A DNA stretch of 64,000 bases from Phascolarctos cinereus (GCF_002099425.1 NW_018343979.1:6770001-6834000), one strand, 5' to 3'. Counted from the stretch's first letter, positions 1 to 11,845 are shown. Program-made: numbers and translations. Notes: generated by a model not told the origin, from the sequence alone.

Positions 1-1640
1 TTGTGTGTACATGTGAAGGTGCTGAAATACTCTACATACTTTTCATAGCTTAGAAAATCACAGGGCCTATACTCAACTCTTTCTGTTTAAAGTCTTGACA
101 CAAAGACTTCAACTGAAAAATTCTCCTACAGAACCTAAATCAGAGCAGATTTGCCCCCCAGATCTCTATTCATCCTCACAATATGTTTCTACCAAATTCC
201 TTTTATGCCATCTCTCTCCAGCACAAAGTAGGGAAACTGATCAGACACATTCCCTGCATGCCACCCATCCCACAGCCTCCAGGTCCCAGCTGTATCGCTA
301 ACCTCACACATTTGCAGTCAAATCAGCTCCAGTTCGCAAATCCAACAGCTTTCTTGACTGGAAAGGGGCTCATCTCTCCTTCACCTCCCCCCTTTCCTTG
401 ACTTGACAAACTGGCAGCTCCAGACATGTCATCCCCTGAAACCTTGTGCCAACTAGTCAGACACTATTGGGTAAAACGAACTTCCCTCTCCATGATCCCA
501 CCCCTCCTCTCCCTCCCCCATCACCATCAACTTCCCTTAATAGGGCATTGCCACAAATGCCTTCCCTTCACTGATTTCCCTGTCAAGGTTCTGGCAGGAA
601 TGAGAGGCCGGGACAGAGCCAAGTTTTCAATTGGGGGGGGGAAACTGGACTTGCGTAGTCTGTATGCAGAAAACCTTGGCAGATGAGAATTTGGAAATGC
701 AGCCAATGAGGCAAGGGTTTAATCTGGGAGAAAGCCCCTCACATGCAGGCAGTTGGCACAGAAGAAAGGAAACCACAAAAATAACAAGGCACTAACATTA
801 AAAGCTGGGTTTACACACACCAAAAGAAAAGGAAATTCAGAGCTAACTTCTTTATCCCTTCTTATAACTCATCACAACACCATGAATTTTGCAGATGGAG
901 TTTCCTCTTTGGGATTGGGAAAGGCTGAGAGATGCAAACAGTAAGTCTACCTTGTTCACCATCTTAATTGCAGCAGAATGTTTCTAATTCATTTTTGTGC
1001 TCTCAAAGATACCTTCTTTTAAGAATTTTTAAGTGCTTTATCATCGGTTCCCACTTCACAGCTGGAAAAGCTGAGCTCCAAGCAAGTGAAACAATTTATC
1101 CAAAATCACCCAGAAAATGGGGAGGAAACAGGGTGGAATAGGGCAAAAACACAGTTTTCTACATCAGTGACTAGATCGTATTTCCTCTTCAAAGATAAAA
1201 CTATTTTATGAAAATTATTTAACTACTCCTCCAAAAATCTGGTTTGCCTCAAAGGTATCTTAGTTTTTAATGGAATATCCCGATAATGGTTTTAAACCAG
1301 ATTTGGTGTTATTGTCTGGGGCTGAGTTAACCACACAATTGTGAGATTAACCAATGGAACTTCTTTTCCCTTATCAGTACCGCCCATGCAGTACTAAAAT
1401 GTAGCAGTATTTATATCTCTAATACGTCTGGGAACTGTTCAACGTTATTGTAAACTTTTTTGGTCAAACATAAAATTTATAAGAGCTTCCTTCTACAATT
1501 TAAAATACAGGCAACTGGAGAGAGACAGGAACAGTTTGGTGGTGTGCTTTTGTTTGTGATTCTCTGCCTACTTCTTTTACTTCTTTCAGGTGTGAAAATT
1601 ACACCTTTGTAAACAAGTATTAGTGCTGAGACAAGCAGAG
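1..1640. other. Intergenic, no gene recognised
   Basis: Mostly unique-looking sequence. The short open frames here show no family resemblance, codon bias or splice context. Around 1030-1170 there is a faint MIR-like stretch (gaggaaac-type core, minus orientation), too decayed to call. A run of nine G lies near 633. Confidence 0.6.
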
Positions 1641-1644
1641 CTGT

Positions 1645-1850
1645 GTAGTGGATAAAGAGCCAGTCTTGGTATCAGACAGACCTAGAGTTTAAATGCTACC
1701 TTCCGTCTATCTATATTAACTATATAACAACCATGGACAAATCACTTAACCTCTCACTACTCCAGGTCATTCTTGAAGACTAAATTACTGGTGAGTTGTC
1801 AATCTAAATCAGTGGAAATCTCCTTTCACTGTCAAAAATCACATGTTCAG
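1645..1850 (+). repeat. Old MIR/THER1-like SINE
   Basis: The tRNA-like head (gtgtagtggataaagagcc), a decayed B box (agagtttaaatgc) and the CORE-type stretch 'aaatcacttaacctctca' are in order on the + strand. The tail resembles THER1-type marsupial SINEs (compare 4626-4800 and 12785-12990). It is well diverged. Confidence 0.65.
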
Positions 1851-2387
1851 ATTTTTACAAATTATCATGTCTCTCTTTAATATGCTATAATTATTCTTAT
1901 TACCTATATATACTTAATCTTATTATAAAGGTTACAACTTCAAAATGAAAATGATTGGTATATTAAGAAAGTAACGATTTTCATTCTTGTTAGGATTTGA
2001 AATGCTTCCTCTGTACTTATTTTTTTAATAACCTTTTTAGTTGGAGTCACAAAATAACTTTAAGAACAGATTCAACAATAAATTCTTGCTGCATTAGTGT
2101 TTTATAAACCTATCACTATAGAATTTGGAATTTAGTTGGAATACCAGCAAGGAAATGAAAAATAATTCATGCAAGTTTGAAACTCAGATGAGATTCCATA
2201 ATAGATTGATTACTACTGTGGTTATTTGACTATTTGGAAATTCCTATTTGTCTCCCCTGTGGCAATACAACTTCATTTGATCATATTCAATCCACTTGAT
2301 ATGACAATATGTCTTTGAGGGTCTGCAGGATCAGGGCCAACTCTTCCCCACAGGGTGACCTGCTTAACTCTAATGCTTTCCTGTTTC

Positions 2388-2389
<2 letters not shown>

Positions 2390-2420
<31 letters not shown>

Positions 2421-2450
2421 ATGTACATATATATAATATATACATATATA
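2390..2450. repeat. (CA)n-(TA)n microsatellite
   Basis: About 14 CA units (2391-2418) are followed by an alternating TA-rich run. It has no coding meaning although an open frame crosses it. Confidence 0.9.
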
Positions 2451-2454
2451 TTGC

Positions 2455-3450
2455 CTTTGCAGCGGTTTATATAAAGAATGACCTCAACATTTTGTCTTCA
2501 TTGCAATGCATAGGGTTGGTGTTGATGTATAATTTCTCCTGAGATCATAGAACATGACAACTAGTCACAATAAATTTGAAAAGGTGATATGCTCTGTGAA
2601 CAGTTCTCCATCTTGCCAATACCTCTCTTATCCACTAATTCACTTTTTTTAAACATCCTTATTTGCAGCGTCCCATTTAAAACTGTCTGTCCATTAGGGA
2701 ATATTCTAAGAAAGATTCCCTGTGTCTTCATTTTCCTAGAGCAAAAATTCCCAGTAAGGACTCAACCTCTGGCTGCCATCTTTCCATACGAAAAGGCACC
2801 AAAATACTACTACCATTGTTCACTCCTGAGTAAAGTCATTCTATATGGCCTCACTACTCTCACACACATAATAATACTAAACACACTCCTTCCAAAAAGC
2901 TCTCATATGGTCATTTGAGCCTCTAGAGGAGGCATACCAGTAGCCATTATCTCCAAAAGAGCAATGTGTTTTTTACTTCCATATCACAAAGACCCTGTTC
3001 TCATTGAAACTGAGCTCACTATTTCTTTGGGAACTCCTGATTTGTTGTCAACAACTTCCCCTTACATCCTTGAGCTTTTCAGCCAACATTCCTTTTACCT
3101 CCGTATTTAAAGGGAAATTTTGCTTCTGAGGACACCAGATTCATTGCAACCCTCCAGGCTAGTGTCTACTCCTTTTTCCACTTTACCCCAACTTATAAGA
3201 CCAGAAAGAAGGAGGTAGGAATGCTTCTTGTTTCTTACTGCTGCTTCCAGACCATTTTTCAATGACCATCCCTCAAATAAAGTTAAGGTTTGTGTAATCT
3301 GATTGAACTATCCTCTTCCCATATTTGTTGCTCCATTCTCCTGACTTGCAGGTCATTCTTTCTTTTTCAATAATTTTAGTGCCACAGTAACAGCAATATT
3401 ATTTTAAGAACAACTTTGAACCACTAAGTCATTTTGGCTATAAATACCCA
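2455..3450. other. Intergenic, no gene recognised
   Basis: No repeat family or gene could be assigned. A 109-codon open frame at 2589-2918 lacks any recognisable motif and has no splice or promoter context. Confidence 0.5.
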
Positions 3451-3454
3451 CATT

Positions 3455-3547
3455 AACACAAAGGAACTATGAAGGAAGACATTATCTGCATCCAGAGAAA
3501 GAATTGACAAATAGAAGTATGTATAGAATGATTTTACATATTATATA

Positions 3548-3591
<44 letters not shown>

Positions 3592-3820
3592 GTTTGTGTC
3601 TAATGGCAACCATCTCTAGGGCAGAGGGAGAGGAAGAAAAAATGGGAAAAAAAGAAAGTTACATAACTTTATTATATCTTTAAAAGGAACAGCAAGTTAT
3701 ACACAATAGATTTGCAGTTTCATGCGCAATCATCTTTTTTTTCTATTCTACTATGTTATGGAAATGCTTGTTTTATTTCTTAAGTTCATAATAAAATACA
3801 TTTTAAAAATTTTTAAATAA
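3455..3820 (+). mobile_element. LINE 3' end (marsupial L1-type), split by a CA repeat
   Basis: The sequence around 'gcatccagagaaagaattg' and the later block ending in 'ttcataataaaatacat' resemble the 3' untranslated end of a marsupial L1-type element. A (CA)n tract at 3550-3587 interrupts it. Only the non-coding 3' end is present. The family assignment is from memory. Confidence 0.55.
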
Positions 3821-4139
3821 TAATTTTAGTGCCTAGTAATCCTCTCTTCCCCATGTCATGCCATCATCCTAGGGAATTCGATACTTATGTTGAAACCCTT
3901 CTGACAACCTCATCATACAATTCTTCAACTTCATCAACATCCTTTACTTCACTTTAGTCACATATCATCACAGCCATACCTTAGACTGCATCTTGGAAAT
4001 GGTCTGAAACCCAAAACTTTAATATTCCATTCTTTGACTACAACCACATATTGCTATTTCTCTCACTTTTTCTCTACTGCTAACTCTATTTATTCCTTGC
4101 CCTTACTACAACCATTAGGCCCTTTACTGATGAATGAGG

Positions 4140-4300
4140 CAGCCACTATGACCTGATAAAAGAGAGACAGCCATTGTGTAGTGCTGGATCTGGAATCAGG
4201 AGGGACCTGGGTTTGAATCCAACCTCTGATATTGGCAGTGTGACCACGAATGAGACGGTTTTCTCTGAGACACAGCAAAATGATGATAATAATAACTTCA
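4140..4300 (+). repeat. Old MIR/THER1-like SINE
   Basis: Head 'tgtagtgctggatctggaatc' type sequence, B box 'gggtttgaatcca' and a short MIR-like tail on the + strand. A second, more truncated head of the same kind follows at 4310-4400 ('gaccttggagttaaaagacc'). Confidence 0.6.
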
Positions 4301-4394
4301 GTAATGATGAGTAAGAGACAGTATGGTCTATAGTATAGGAGACAGAAAGCTGACCTTGGAGTTAAAAGACCTGGCTTCAGGAGTGTGCTAGAGG

Positions 4395-4625
4395 CAGCCT
4401 GAACCTGCTTGAAAGATCAGGTTGTTAAATTTTCAGTGTGAGCTTTTACACCTCAGAAATCAGCAAATGCTACAAATCAGGGCTTGATTTATTATTCTGT
4501 TGATTTTCTAGACTTAAGAAAGTGACGGGGGAAATGTTAATAATGTGAATTAAATTTAAAATTGTCATCCTCCCCCGAACCCCTAGAGCCAGTTGTTAAA
4601 CTTTTGCTATCATACCCTTGCCTGG
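4395..4625 (+). repeat. Unassigned dispersed repeat, copy 1
   Basis: Shares an ordered set of blocks with 39795-40040 (+) and with 13470-13830 (-): 'ttttcagtgtgagc', 'cagcaaatgctacaaatcag', 'gaaagtgacggggg' and 'agttgttaaac'. It may be an old non-autonomous DNA transposon, but I could not name it and saw no clear terminal inverted repeats. Confidence 0.55.
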
Positions 4626-4800
4626 ATTCTAGTCCTACTTCTGACACATAATGGCTATGTAACCATAAGCAAGACACTTAACCTCTCAGTGTACCAGGAA
4701 ATTCTCTAAGACTGTGAGTTGCTGAGAGCAGATGCTGAACTGCATTTGTAAAAAAGGTTTCCTTACCAGTTCTCTATATCAGTGAAATAGTAGGTCCAAG
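4626..4800 (+). repeat. Old MIR/THER1-like SINE, 3' part
   Basis: Contains 'gacacttaacctctcagtg' followed by 'ctctaagactgtgagttgc', the tail arrangement seen in the other THER1-like copies of this window. The tRNA-like head is largely lost. Confidence 0.6.
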
Positions 4801-5009
4801 ATAAACAAACAAACAAGCGTCACAGAGTTGCTGCGGAGATCAGGTGAGAAAATGTGTGCAATGTGTTTTGCAAACTTTGAAACACTATACAAATGCCAGC
4901 TATCATTATTAAAGGCCCAGCCCGAGAATACCTATCTTCTGTGCCTTTGTATCTCTGAGAATTGGAAGTTATTCTGGTGGTTATCTTGGAAACATTCTCA
5001 TTATTATTC

Positions 5010-5191
5010 CTTTTTTTTTTAATTTTTTTTGGTGGCTTTTTTTTGTTTGTTTTTAGGCAACTGGGGCTAAGTGACTTGCCCAGGGTCACACAGCTAGTAA
5101 GTGTTAAGTGTTTGGTCTGAGGCTGAATTTGAACTCAGGTCCTCCTGACTTCAGGGCCGGTGCTCTATCCATTATGCCACCTAGCTGCCCC
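5010..5191 (-). repeat. Marsupial tRNA-derived SINE
   Basis: Reads on the + strand from a T-rich tail through 'gggtcacacagctagtaag', the inverted B box 'gaatttgaactcagg', to the inverted head 'ccacctagctgcccc'. It is essentially full length and lies head to head with the SINE at 5222-5358. Confidence 0.9.
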
Positions 5192-5221
5192 TAGGATGAA
5201 ATTTTTAAAAATAATAATAAT

Positions 5222-5358
5222 GATGGGGCAGTTAGCTGGCACAGTGGATAGCGCACCAGCCCTGAAGTCAGGAGGACCTAAGTTCAAATCTGGCCTCAGA
5301 CCAAACACTTGACACTAGCTGTGTGACCCTGGGCAAGTCACTTAATCCCAGTTGCCAT
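5222..5358 (+). repeat. Marsupial tRNA-derived SINE
   Basis: Begins 'ggggcagttagctggcaca', has a clear B box (aagttcaaatctgg) and ends in 'gggcaagtcacttaatccc' before an A/T-rich tail. It is a near-complete copy. Confidence 0.92.
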
Positions 5359-5545
5359 AAATAAATAAATAAATAAATAAACAAATAAACAAAAAAATAA
5401 ATGAATGAATGAATGAATGAATAAGTAAATAGCTAAATAAATGAATGAATAAATAGATAGATAGATAAACAAACAAACAAACGAATGAATGAATAAATAA
5501 ATCAGTAAATAAACAGAAGACAAAATATGCCTAAATTTTTAAAAA
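5358..5545. repeat. AAAT/AATG tetranucleotide simple repeat
   Basis: Expanded and degenerate tail of the preceding SINE, made of AAAT, AATG, AGAT and AAAC units. It creates a spurious Ile/Leu/Phe-rich open frame on the minus strand. Confidence 0.9.
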
Positions 5546-6220
5546 ATAAAAAATAAAAATTTCATCCTAACTTCATTAGATCAAAAGATTCTAGAGAGCA
5601 GAGCTTGGGTTTTTTGTTTGTTTGATTTATGTTCTAGGGATTTGGGTCTTTGTTTCTTTGTATACAAGACCAATTTTTAAAATGCCTCTTGTTATTGACC
5701 TATCATTATTATTCTTACTCATTGCTTCCATCCTTTGCTAGTCTCTGTACCCACTCTCAGCCCCACGGTTTCCACTTTAACATCTCACTGGTCATTAGGC
5801 TAGAAGCCCAGACTTTCCCCATCCCTCCAACCTTCTGCCTTTCCTAATCTTTGAATCTTCAAACTTGGATAATTCTTATGATCTGTTTAATTTATTTCTA
5901 TTTTAGGACCACTGAGGATCAGTCATGAAACAGACTGAGGAAAAATCCACAAAAATTAAATGATCTCACTCACTACAAATTTATCCAATCCAACCCTCAT
6001 TTCTTTATAGACTATGTCATTTCTCAAGGTGATTATTCCAAACATTTTCCTCTCTACTCTTGCCACCAATGGTTCTCCTACTTTAGGTCTAATAGCTATA
6101 CTGGTGACTAGCAGAGGATTGTTTTGGAAATTCTGGACATGGTCTGTTCTGGGAATTCTGGAGACACTGTAATTTGTTGTATGGTCAACTCTCAGGATAA
6201 GGCTAGCCAACAGAGATCAG

Positions 6221-6361
6221 AAGGGGGCAGCTTGGCGGCGCAGTGAATAGAGCACTGGCCCTGGATTCAGAAAGACCTGAGTTCAAATCCAGACTCAGAC
6301 ACAAACACTAGCTGTGTGACTCTGGGCAAGTTACTTAAGCCCAATTGCCTCACAAAAAAAA

Positions 6362-6400
<39 letters not shown>

Positions 6401-6416
6401 AGCAAACAAACACCAA
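6221..6416 (+). repeat. Marsupial tRNA-derived SINE with CA-rich tail
   Basis: Head 'gggggcagcttggcggcgc', B box 'gagttcaaatcc', then 'gggcaagttacttaagccc' and an A/CA-rich tail. AGATCAG flanks it at 6214-6220 and 6417-6423, giving a 7-bp or longer target-site duplication. Confidence 0.9.
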
Positions 6417-6439
6417 AGATCAGGACAGGAACATTTCAG

Positions 6440-6735
6440 ATAAACTCCCTAAGAAAGCCTCCATTTGCTCTCCTCTCATTCACTATCCAACCCTCTGTAA
6501 TCTGACCCCAGGCCTCATAATTCAACTGAAACTCTCCTCCAAAGTTACCCATGATTTCCAAATTGCCAAATCTGATGGCTTCATCTCAGTCTCCATCCTT
6601 CATAACTTCTCTGCATCCTTTGACATCGTTGATCACCATCTCTTCTTGGATTCTCTCTCTTCTCTAGGTTCTCATGACATTGCTTTCTCCTGGTTCTCTT
6701 CCTACCTATACCTCCTAACCACTGGTGTGTACTTT
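6440..6735 (+). mobile_element. L2 LINE reverse-transcriptase region fragment
   Basis: Matches the remembered L2 reverse-transcriptase region: 'tgatttccaaattgccaaat', then 'tttgacatcgttgatcacc', then a 'tctcctggttctcttcctac' block. Translation gives the L2-like FDIVDHHLFLDSLSS and SWFSSYL motifs. It is truncated at both ends. Confidence 0.75.
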
Positions 6736-6739
6736 ATTC

Positions 6740-7365
6740 CAACTCCTAAATTGCCATAAGGTCTATACTGGGTACAAGGACTGCAAAGGCTACTGAGAAT
6801 GCTGTTATCAAACCAAGAGGTATATTGAGCAAGTGAAAGAGAATATAAGACAATTTCTAAGCTGACATGAGTTTACCATAGATAGAGCGTGTATGAATCA
6901 AGAATCATCCCATTCATTTTTTAGAAGCTCTGTTTTCCATAGAGTACATGGCTTCACACAACACTTAAGCATCAGACATTTCAGAGTCTGAGCAAATGCT
7001 GGCCCTTGTAGAAAAAGCTGCTGAAGATAGGTTTCTACAAAGTGCAGTGGATGTTAGAGCATGCTTAATTCTATCCATGTTAACAGGTACCAACAGACAT
7101 ACCAACACTCCATTATAGAAACTAGATAAGCCAGCATGGCTTAGTCATAGCCATCTGTCTTTATGGCAGTTGACTGAGGCATTGGACATCTATAGCTGGG
7201 AACTATCCCCTGTTACAAAGCCCCTCGATCTGGTCATACACACTTTCCAAGGAACTAAACAATCTACTCCTTATTTCATGACTCCATATTTAAGATCAAA
7301 GGGCTATATAACAATCCCCATGACCACACTTCCCTAAAACTCATTTATATAGGAGATATTACACA
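6740..7365. other. Intergenic, no gene recognised
   Basis: No named repeat was seen. Frames contain several stops and nothing in either strand resembled a known protein well enough to report. Confidence 0.45.
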
Positions 7366-7436
7366 AAGGTAGTAATAGTGACAACAATACAATAATTTGC
7401 ATTTACATAGTACCTGGAGGTTAGCAAAACATTTAA

Positions 7437-7622
7437 GCATGGTCCTGTGGAAAGCATACTAGATTTGGACTCAAAAGACTTAGATTCAAATTTTGGGTCT
7501 TCTATTTATTCTCTGCATGAACTTGTACAAGTCATTTAATCTCTGTGGGCCTCAGTTTCTTATTTATAAATTGAAGAAATTGGACTAGTTGACTTCCAAA
7601 GTTCTTTCCAGCCCTAATATAG
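7437..7622 (+). repeat. MIR SINE
   Basis: Typical MIR order: 'gactcaaaagacttagattc', 'acaagtcatttaatctctgt', 'gggcctcagtttctt' and 'aagttctttccagccc'. A shorter MIR-related tail (acatagtacctggaggtt) precedes it at 7390-7435. Confidence 0.85.
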
Positions 7623-7654
7623 ATTAAACTTAAAAGTTTATTATGTATACATTT

Positions 7655-7725
7655 TTCAAAGAGCTGGTTGTTAAACATTTACCAGAACACTGCTGCTTAG
7701 GAGGTAATCTTGTATTAACAACAAA
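7655..7725 (+). repeat. Unassigned dispersed repeat, short copy
   Basis: Contains 'gagctggttgttaaacattt' followed by 'accagaacactgctgc', the 3' block also found at 40000-40035 and, inverted, near 13450-13500. Only the end of the element is present. Confidence 0.5.
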
Positions 7726-7959
7726 TGGCAAGTTAGCAATCTATAATGAAGTTTGACTCATAGTCTCTTCACTAGGACTGAAGAATCTAAAGCATCACCT
7801 TTACTCCAGAAGAGATGGAACTAGAATGGAGGAAGTAAGCAACAATGACAGGAAACTGCATGGTCCTATGTTCCAAAGATTAAATAGATTTCCTACTAGT
7901 AACTTCTTACTTGCCCAGACTCTTACCAGAAATATCTTCTCTCACTCAATTTACTTTAC

Positions 7960-8640
7960 TGGTTTTGAATCACAGAATTTCCAAGTTGGAAGAGACCTCA
8001 ATTGGTCCTGTAGTCCAAAAAGTACCTGAATCAATCAATCTTTAAGTGTGTTTAAGTACCCACTATGTGCCAGGCATTGTACTAGACACTTGTGTTACAA
8101 AGATATAAATGAAACAGTCCTTGAAAGAATATATAAAAAGGAAAGACAAGGACCAAGTTGCCAGTCCCAACATTAGGGGGCAGAATGTAAATGATGATGA
8201 TAATGGAGGGGGGGAGGGTGGTCCCAGATAAGAGACTGAGACTGAGAATAAGCTTTCAGATAGGCAAGACAAGAATCAAGAGAAAGTAGCAGTGTCACCA
8301 AAGGGAGAGAGAATATATGGGAAATGAAGTTGATTAAGGGGCTAAATGCTGTAAAGAGGCATTAGTTGAAGTGGGAATTCCTTCTAAAATACCCCTGGCA
8401 AATAGACATCTCACTGGAAGATCTCCACTGAGAGCCCATGACCTTCCAAGGCAGCCCATTCCATTTATGGACAACTCTAATTTGTAGAAATGGTTTCTCA
8501 AATCAAGTTAAAATCTTCCTCTCTGTGATTTCTGCCCATTTTTCCTAGTTCTAATCTCAGAACCAAACAAAACATGGTTCATCCCTCTTCCACTTCAGAC
8601 TATTTCAAGAATCACTAAAAAAGCTCAGCTCTCCTATTTG
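7960..8640 (+). mobile_element. CR1/L3-like LINE 3' end with an antisense L2 tail inserted
   Basis: The flanks resemble a CR1/L3 3' end: 'cagaatttccaagttggaag' near 7970, and 'actgagagcccatgacc' plus 'aggcagcccattccatt' near 8430-8470. An antisense L2-type tail (ctatgtgccaggcattgta) occupies about 8030-8330. Family names are from memory. Confidence 0.55.
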
Positions 8641-9020
8641 TATATTCTTTCAGTACCACAGTATAAAGCACATTAATGTTTGAGCTCACTGGTTGCTAAT
8701 AAACCCTCCCCTTGCTCTATAGTCTCATTTCAAGTTTCATTTTCCTGACATGCTAGAGGTCTTTCCTAGATTTAGAGACAGAAGGAAAAGAGAAATCTAT
8801 AAAGAATTTTCTCTCTCCTGCTTACCACTCCTCCAGGAATTAGCTAGGAAAATTGAGGCAAAGCTCCCCTCTCTTAATGAGGCAGACTACCTTCCTAACC
8901 TCTAGAGGAATTCTGGCAGCCCTCCTGAATGTCTATATCAGCCTTTGCCAATGCCAAGCACACATCATAAGTAACCACGCATCTTAGTACAGCAAAAAAA
9001 AAAAAAAAACAAAACCTGAT

Positions 9021-9185
9021 TTTGGGTCACTTACCTTCTCTGATCTTCTGTTTCAGTCTCTGTAAAATGAAGATAATAAAATCCATAGTGCTTCTTTCCT
9101 CACAAGATTGTTGTATCAAATAAGTCAATGCACCTAAAATCCTTCATCATTCTAAAGCACAATATAAATGTTGTTGGATGTGCCT
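9021..9185 (+). repeat. MIR SINE, 3' part
   Basis: Preceded by a run of about 17 A. Contains 'tctgtaaaatgaagataata' and 'caagattgttgtatcaaata', the MIR 3' half, and ends near 'aatataaatgttgttgg'. Confidence 0.7.
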
Positions 9186-9229
9186 TGCTCTGCTCATTTG
9201 CATATTTCTGTTAGTGGCATCACTATTCA

Positions 9230-10110
9230 TTAAGTTATTACTGCTTCAAGCCTTGATATCATCTTTGACTTTTCCTTTTCACTTATCTGGGTAATCAATT
9301 TCTGCAAATTGTACCTCCTGAATCCATCTCTTCCTCTCTATTCTGATCATGGGTGCCTAGTACAAGCTCTCATTTCTACCAGCTTGCACTATTGAAATAG
9401 TCTCCCTACCTTTACTCTCTTCCCTATTCAATCCACTATTCTTGTACTGGGTTGTTTTTTTTTTTTTTTGCTAGGCAATGGGGTTAAGTGACTTGCCCAG
9501 GGTCACACAGCTAGTAAGTGTTATGTGTCTGAAGCCGTATTTGAACCCAGGTCTTCCTGAATCCAGGGCCAGTGCTCTACCCACTGTGCCACCTAGCTGC
9601 CCCTCAATCCTCTATTCTTACTGCTGTTGCTTGCATATGTACATAGGTGATTATGCCATTCCTCTGCTCAAAACCCTCTACTGGCTTTCTATTTTCTGTT
9701 GAATAAGATTCATACTCCTTAGCTTAGCACTCAAGGTCCTCCCTAATCTAGGACAATTCTAACCTTTACTACCTCATCTCATGCCAGCTCCATCCATTTA
9801 TACTACGGTTCAGCCAAACTTGAATATTCATCATCCTCCATAGACCTCTCTTCACGCACCAACCTTGTACCTCACATTGTTCCTTCCACTTAGAATGATC
9901 TCATCCCCATCTCTGCCTGTTGAAATTCCACCCACCTTTTAAAGCCTAAGTCAAATGCCATCTCATCTATGAAACATTCCCAGAACCCTTTTCCCTTTTC
10001 CAGTCTCAGCCCAGCATCTTTGTGTACTTCATTTTCATAAATATGATATACCTATCATGTGCCATTTTGTATTCTGTTTATAGCATAATAAATTGTGAAC
10101 TTCATGATGG
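9230..10110 (+). mobile_element. L2/L3-type LINE fragment split by a SINE
   Basis: The pyrimidine-rich + strand reads like the end of an L2/L3 reverse transcriptase gene and its 3' region: 'ctactggctttctattttct', 'cactcaaggtcctccc', then 'tttaaagcctaagtcaaatg'. An inverted SINE interrupts it at 9454-9603. Confidence 0.65.
9454..9603 (-). repeat. Marsupial tRNA-derived SINE
   Basis: T-rich tail, 'gggtcacacagctagtaag', inverted B box (gtatttgaacccagg) and inverted head (ccacctagctgcccc). A 16-bp direct repeat with one mismatch (TCAATCC-CTATTCTT) flanks it at 9428-9443 and 9604-9619. Confidence 0.92.
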
Positions 10111-10119
10111 CAGGGCTTC

Positions 10120-10735
10120 AATTCAACAAATATTTATTAAGTCCTTTTGATGTCCTGGGAACTAAAGGTACAAGGACCACAATAAAAACAGTCCCTGCCC
10201 TTGAGGAGTTTACATTCTACTGGACTGAACTGACACGTACACAAATAAGCAACTATTAAGTATAGACTAAGTAAGGGGAGGGAGGGTACTAAGCATCAAC
10301 AGCTAGGATAATAAGGAAAGGCTTCATTTGGGAGGGTTAGAGAGGCTAGAGGATTTGGGGGGGTTGGGGAGGCAATCTGGGTTAAGTGATTTGTACAAGG
10401 TCACACAGCTAGTAAGTATGTGAGGCTGGATTTGAACTCAGGGCCTCCTGACTCTAGGGCCGGTGTTCTATCCAAAGGAAAGGCTTTATGAAGGAGGCAG
10501 CATTTAAAGATGGTCCTCGGATAGTATCAGGAACTGAAAGAGACAGAGGGTGAAAAGAGAAAGCATTCCAGCCATGGAGAACCTTCCCAAAGTCATGGAA
10601 ATGGAAGATGAAATATCATATGTGGGTAAAGGCTAGTAGATTAATTTGGCTAGAACATTGTATTCACAAGGGACAGAAATGGGAAATAATTCTAGAAAGA
10701 TAGGTTGGATTCAGGTTCAAACTACAGCATGTTTC
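10120..10735 (-). mobile_element. Antisense L2 LINE 3' region, split by a SINE
   Basis: The + strand reads 'caacaaatatttattaagtc', then 'cagtccctgcccttgaggag', the reverse complement of the L2 3' end, and continues to about 10735. An inverted SINE at 10350-10474 interrupts it, with AAGGAAAGGCTT on both sides. A separate sense L2 tail follows at 10750-10790 (agtgcctaataaatgtttg). Confidence 0.7.
10350..10474 (-). repeat. Marsupial tRNA-derived SINE
   Basis: Contains 'aggtcacacagctagtaag', inverted B box 'ggatttgaactcaggg' and 'ccggtgttctatcc'. The head is shortened. AAGGAAAGGCTT occurs at both junctions (near 10313 and 10477). Confidence 0.8.
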
Positions 10736-10809
10736 ATTTAACTTTTATATCTCTCCCAGTGCCCAGCAAATAGCAAGTGCCTAATAAATGTTTGCAGAAA
10801 TAATTAATA

Positions 10810-11845
10810 TTATCTGTATAATAGAAACATAGTGGGGATTTGAATCACTGGCACTCAAACTGGGTCAGTATCTCTGGCTTCCACTGCAGTCCTCTTCATC
10901 TGATGAGTGGATCAGCTCTAGGATTCCCATGCTCAAACTAGGCCATATCAAGCACTCCACACTGGTGAAAGTGGTGGTAGGCCCCTGCCCTAGGGTTTTC
11001 CCAGAGACTAGTAACAGTGATCTCCTCAGGTCCCAAATAACCCCCATCCAAAGCAGCTGCATTGGCAGCCCTCAGGCTTCCAGTGCGTGACTGACTTTGA
11101 TTTAAATCCATGCTTTCAAAGGCAAAAGCCCACACAGTTCATAGAAATAAGGAAGGTCTAATCCTACTCCCAGTCATACGCAGAACATACCTACATTCCA
11201 GTGATTTTGAATAGACACAGAGGTTCTGTATTTGAGGACCGGGTCAGCTTGAATGTTCAAAACACTTAAATGGAAGCCTTGTTTGGGGGGGAACAATAAA
11301 CACAATTTTGGTGGGGGAAAAATACACACCTTCTTTTACATGGCTGCAGCCCAGTAAGAAGACAAGCAGCTCAAAGGCAAGGTTAATATTCCTCCTCCTC
11401 CAATTTTGCTGCCATATCTGTTTTTTTTTTAACCAGAGTTTTCCTCTCTTTACTCAGTAGCAAAAGTTTATCCCTAATCTTTTTTTATTTTGTTAGCTTT
11501 TCTTAGCTCCTATCCCAGCAACTTTATTTTTCAAGTCCAGTAAAAAATCAGATCTTTGGCTGAGGGAAGGCAGTGATTTGAAATAAAAACTTTTATTAGA
11601 TCAAGTAATTCAGTGGCATAATAGAATTGAACAGCATTAGTTAGTTAATGCTTCCCTTCCTTTCTGTTAGACCCCATCATTTACACTGGGATGGGATAAG
11701 AAAAAAATAACTGACAATTACAGCAGTCCAAAAGTGGAGGGGGTTGCCTCCAGAGATTATGGGGTCTCCCATGCCTCCATGTGGGGAAGGTCACACACAA
11801 GGTCTTACCATTGCCCACAAATGTTGTACTTGCTCAATCAGAAAC
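10810..11845. other. Intergenic, no gene recognised
   Basis: No repeat family was assigned. Two overlapping minus-strand open frames of 65 codons at 10865-11135 have no recognisable motif and differ in frame, so they are not called. Confidence 0.5.

Larger units (their letters stand above)
5192..5569. repeat. 16-bp inverted repeat enclosing a SINE and an AT-rich simple repeat
   Basis: The 16-mer at 5192-5207 (taggatgaaattttta) recurs as its exact reverse complement at 5554-5569. The arms enclose the SINE at 5222-5358 and its simple-repeat tail. Ordinary target-site duplications are direct, so this inverted arrangement is not explained by simple SINE insertion. Confidence 0.7.

Noticed and set aside
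5222-5358. tRNA gene, because of A-box- and B-box-like sequences
   Set aside because: The same head recurs many times in the window with A-rich tails and target-site duplications. These are tRNA-derived SINEs, not tRNA genes.
5338-5523. Minus-strand frame rich in Ile, Leu, Phe and Tyr that looks like membrane segments
   Set aside because: It is the translation of an AAAT/AATG simple repeat.
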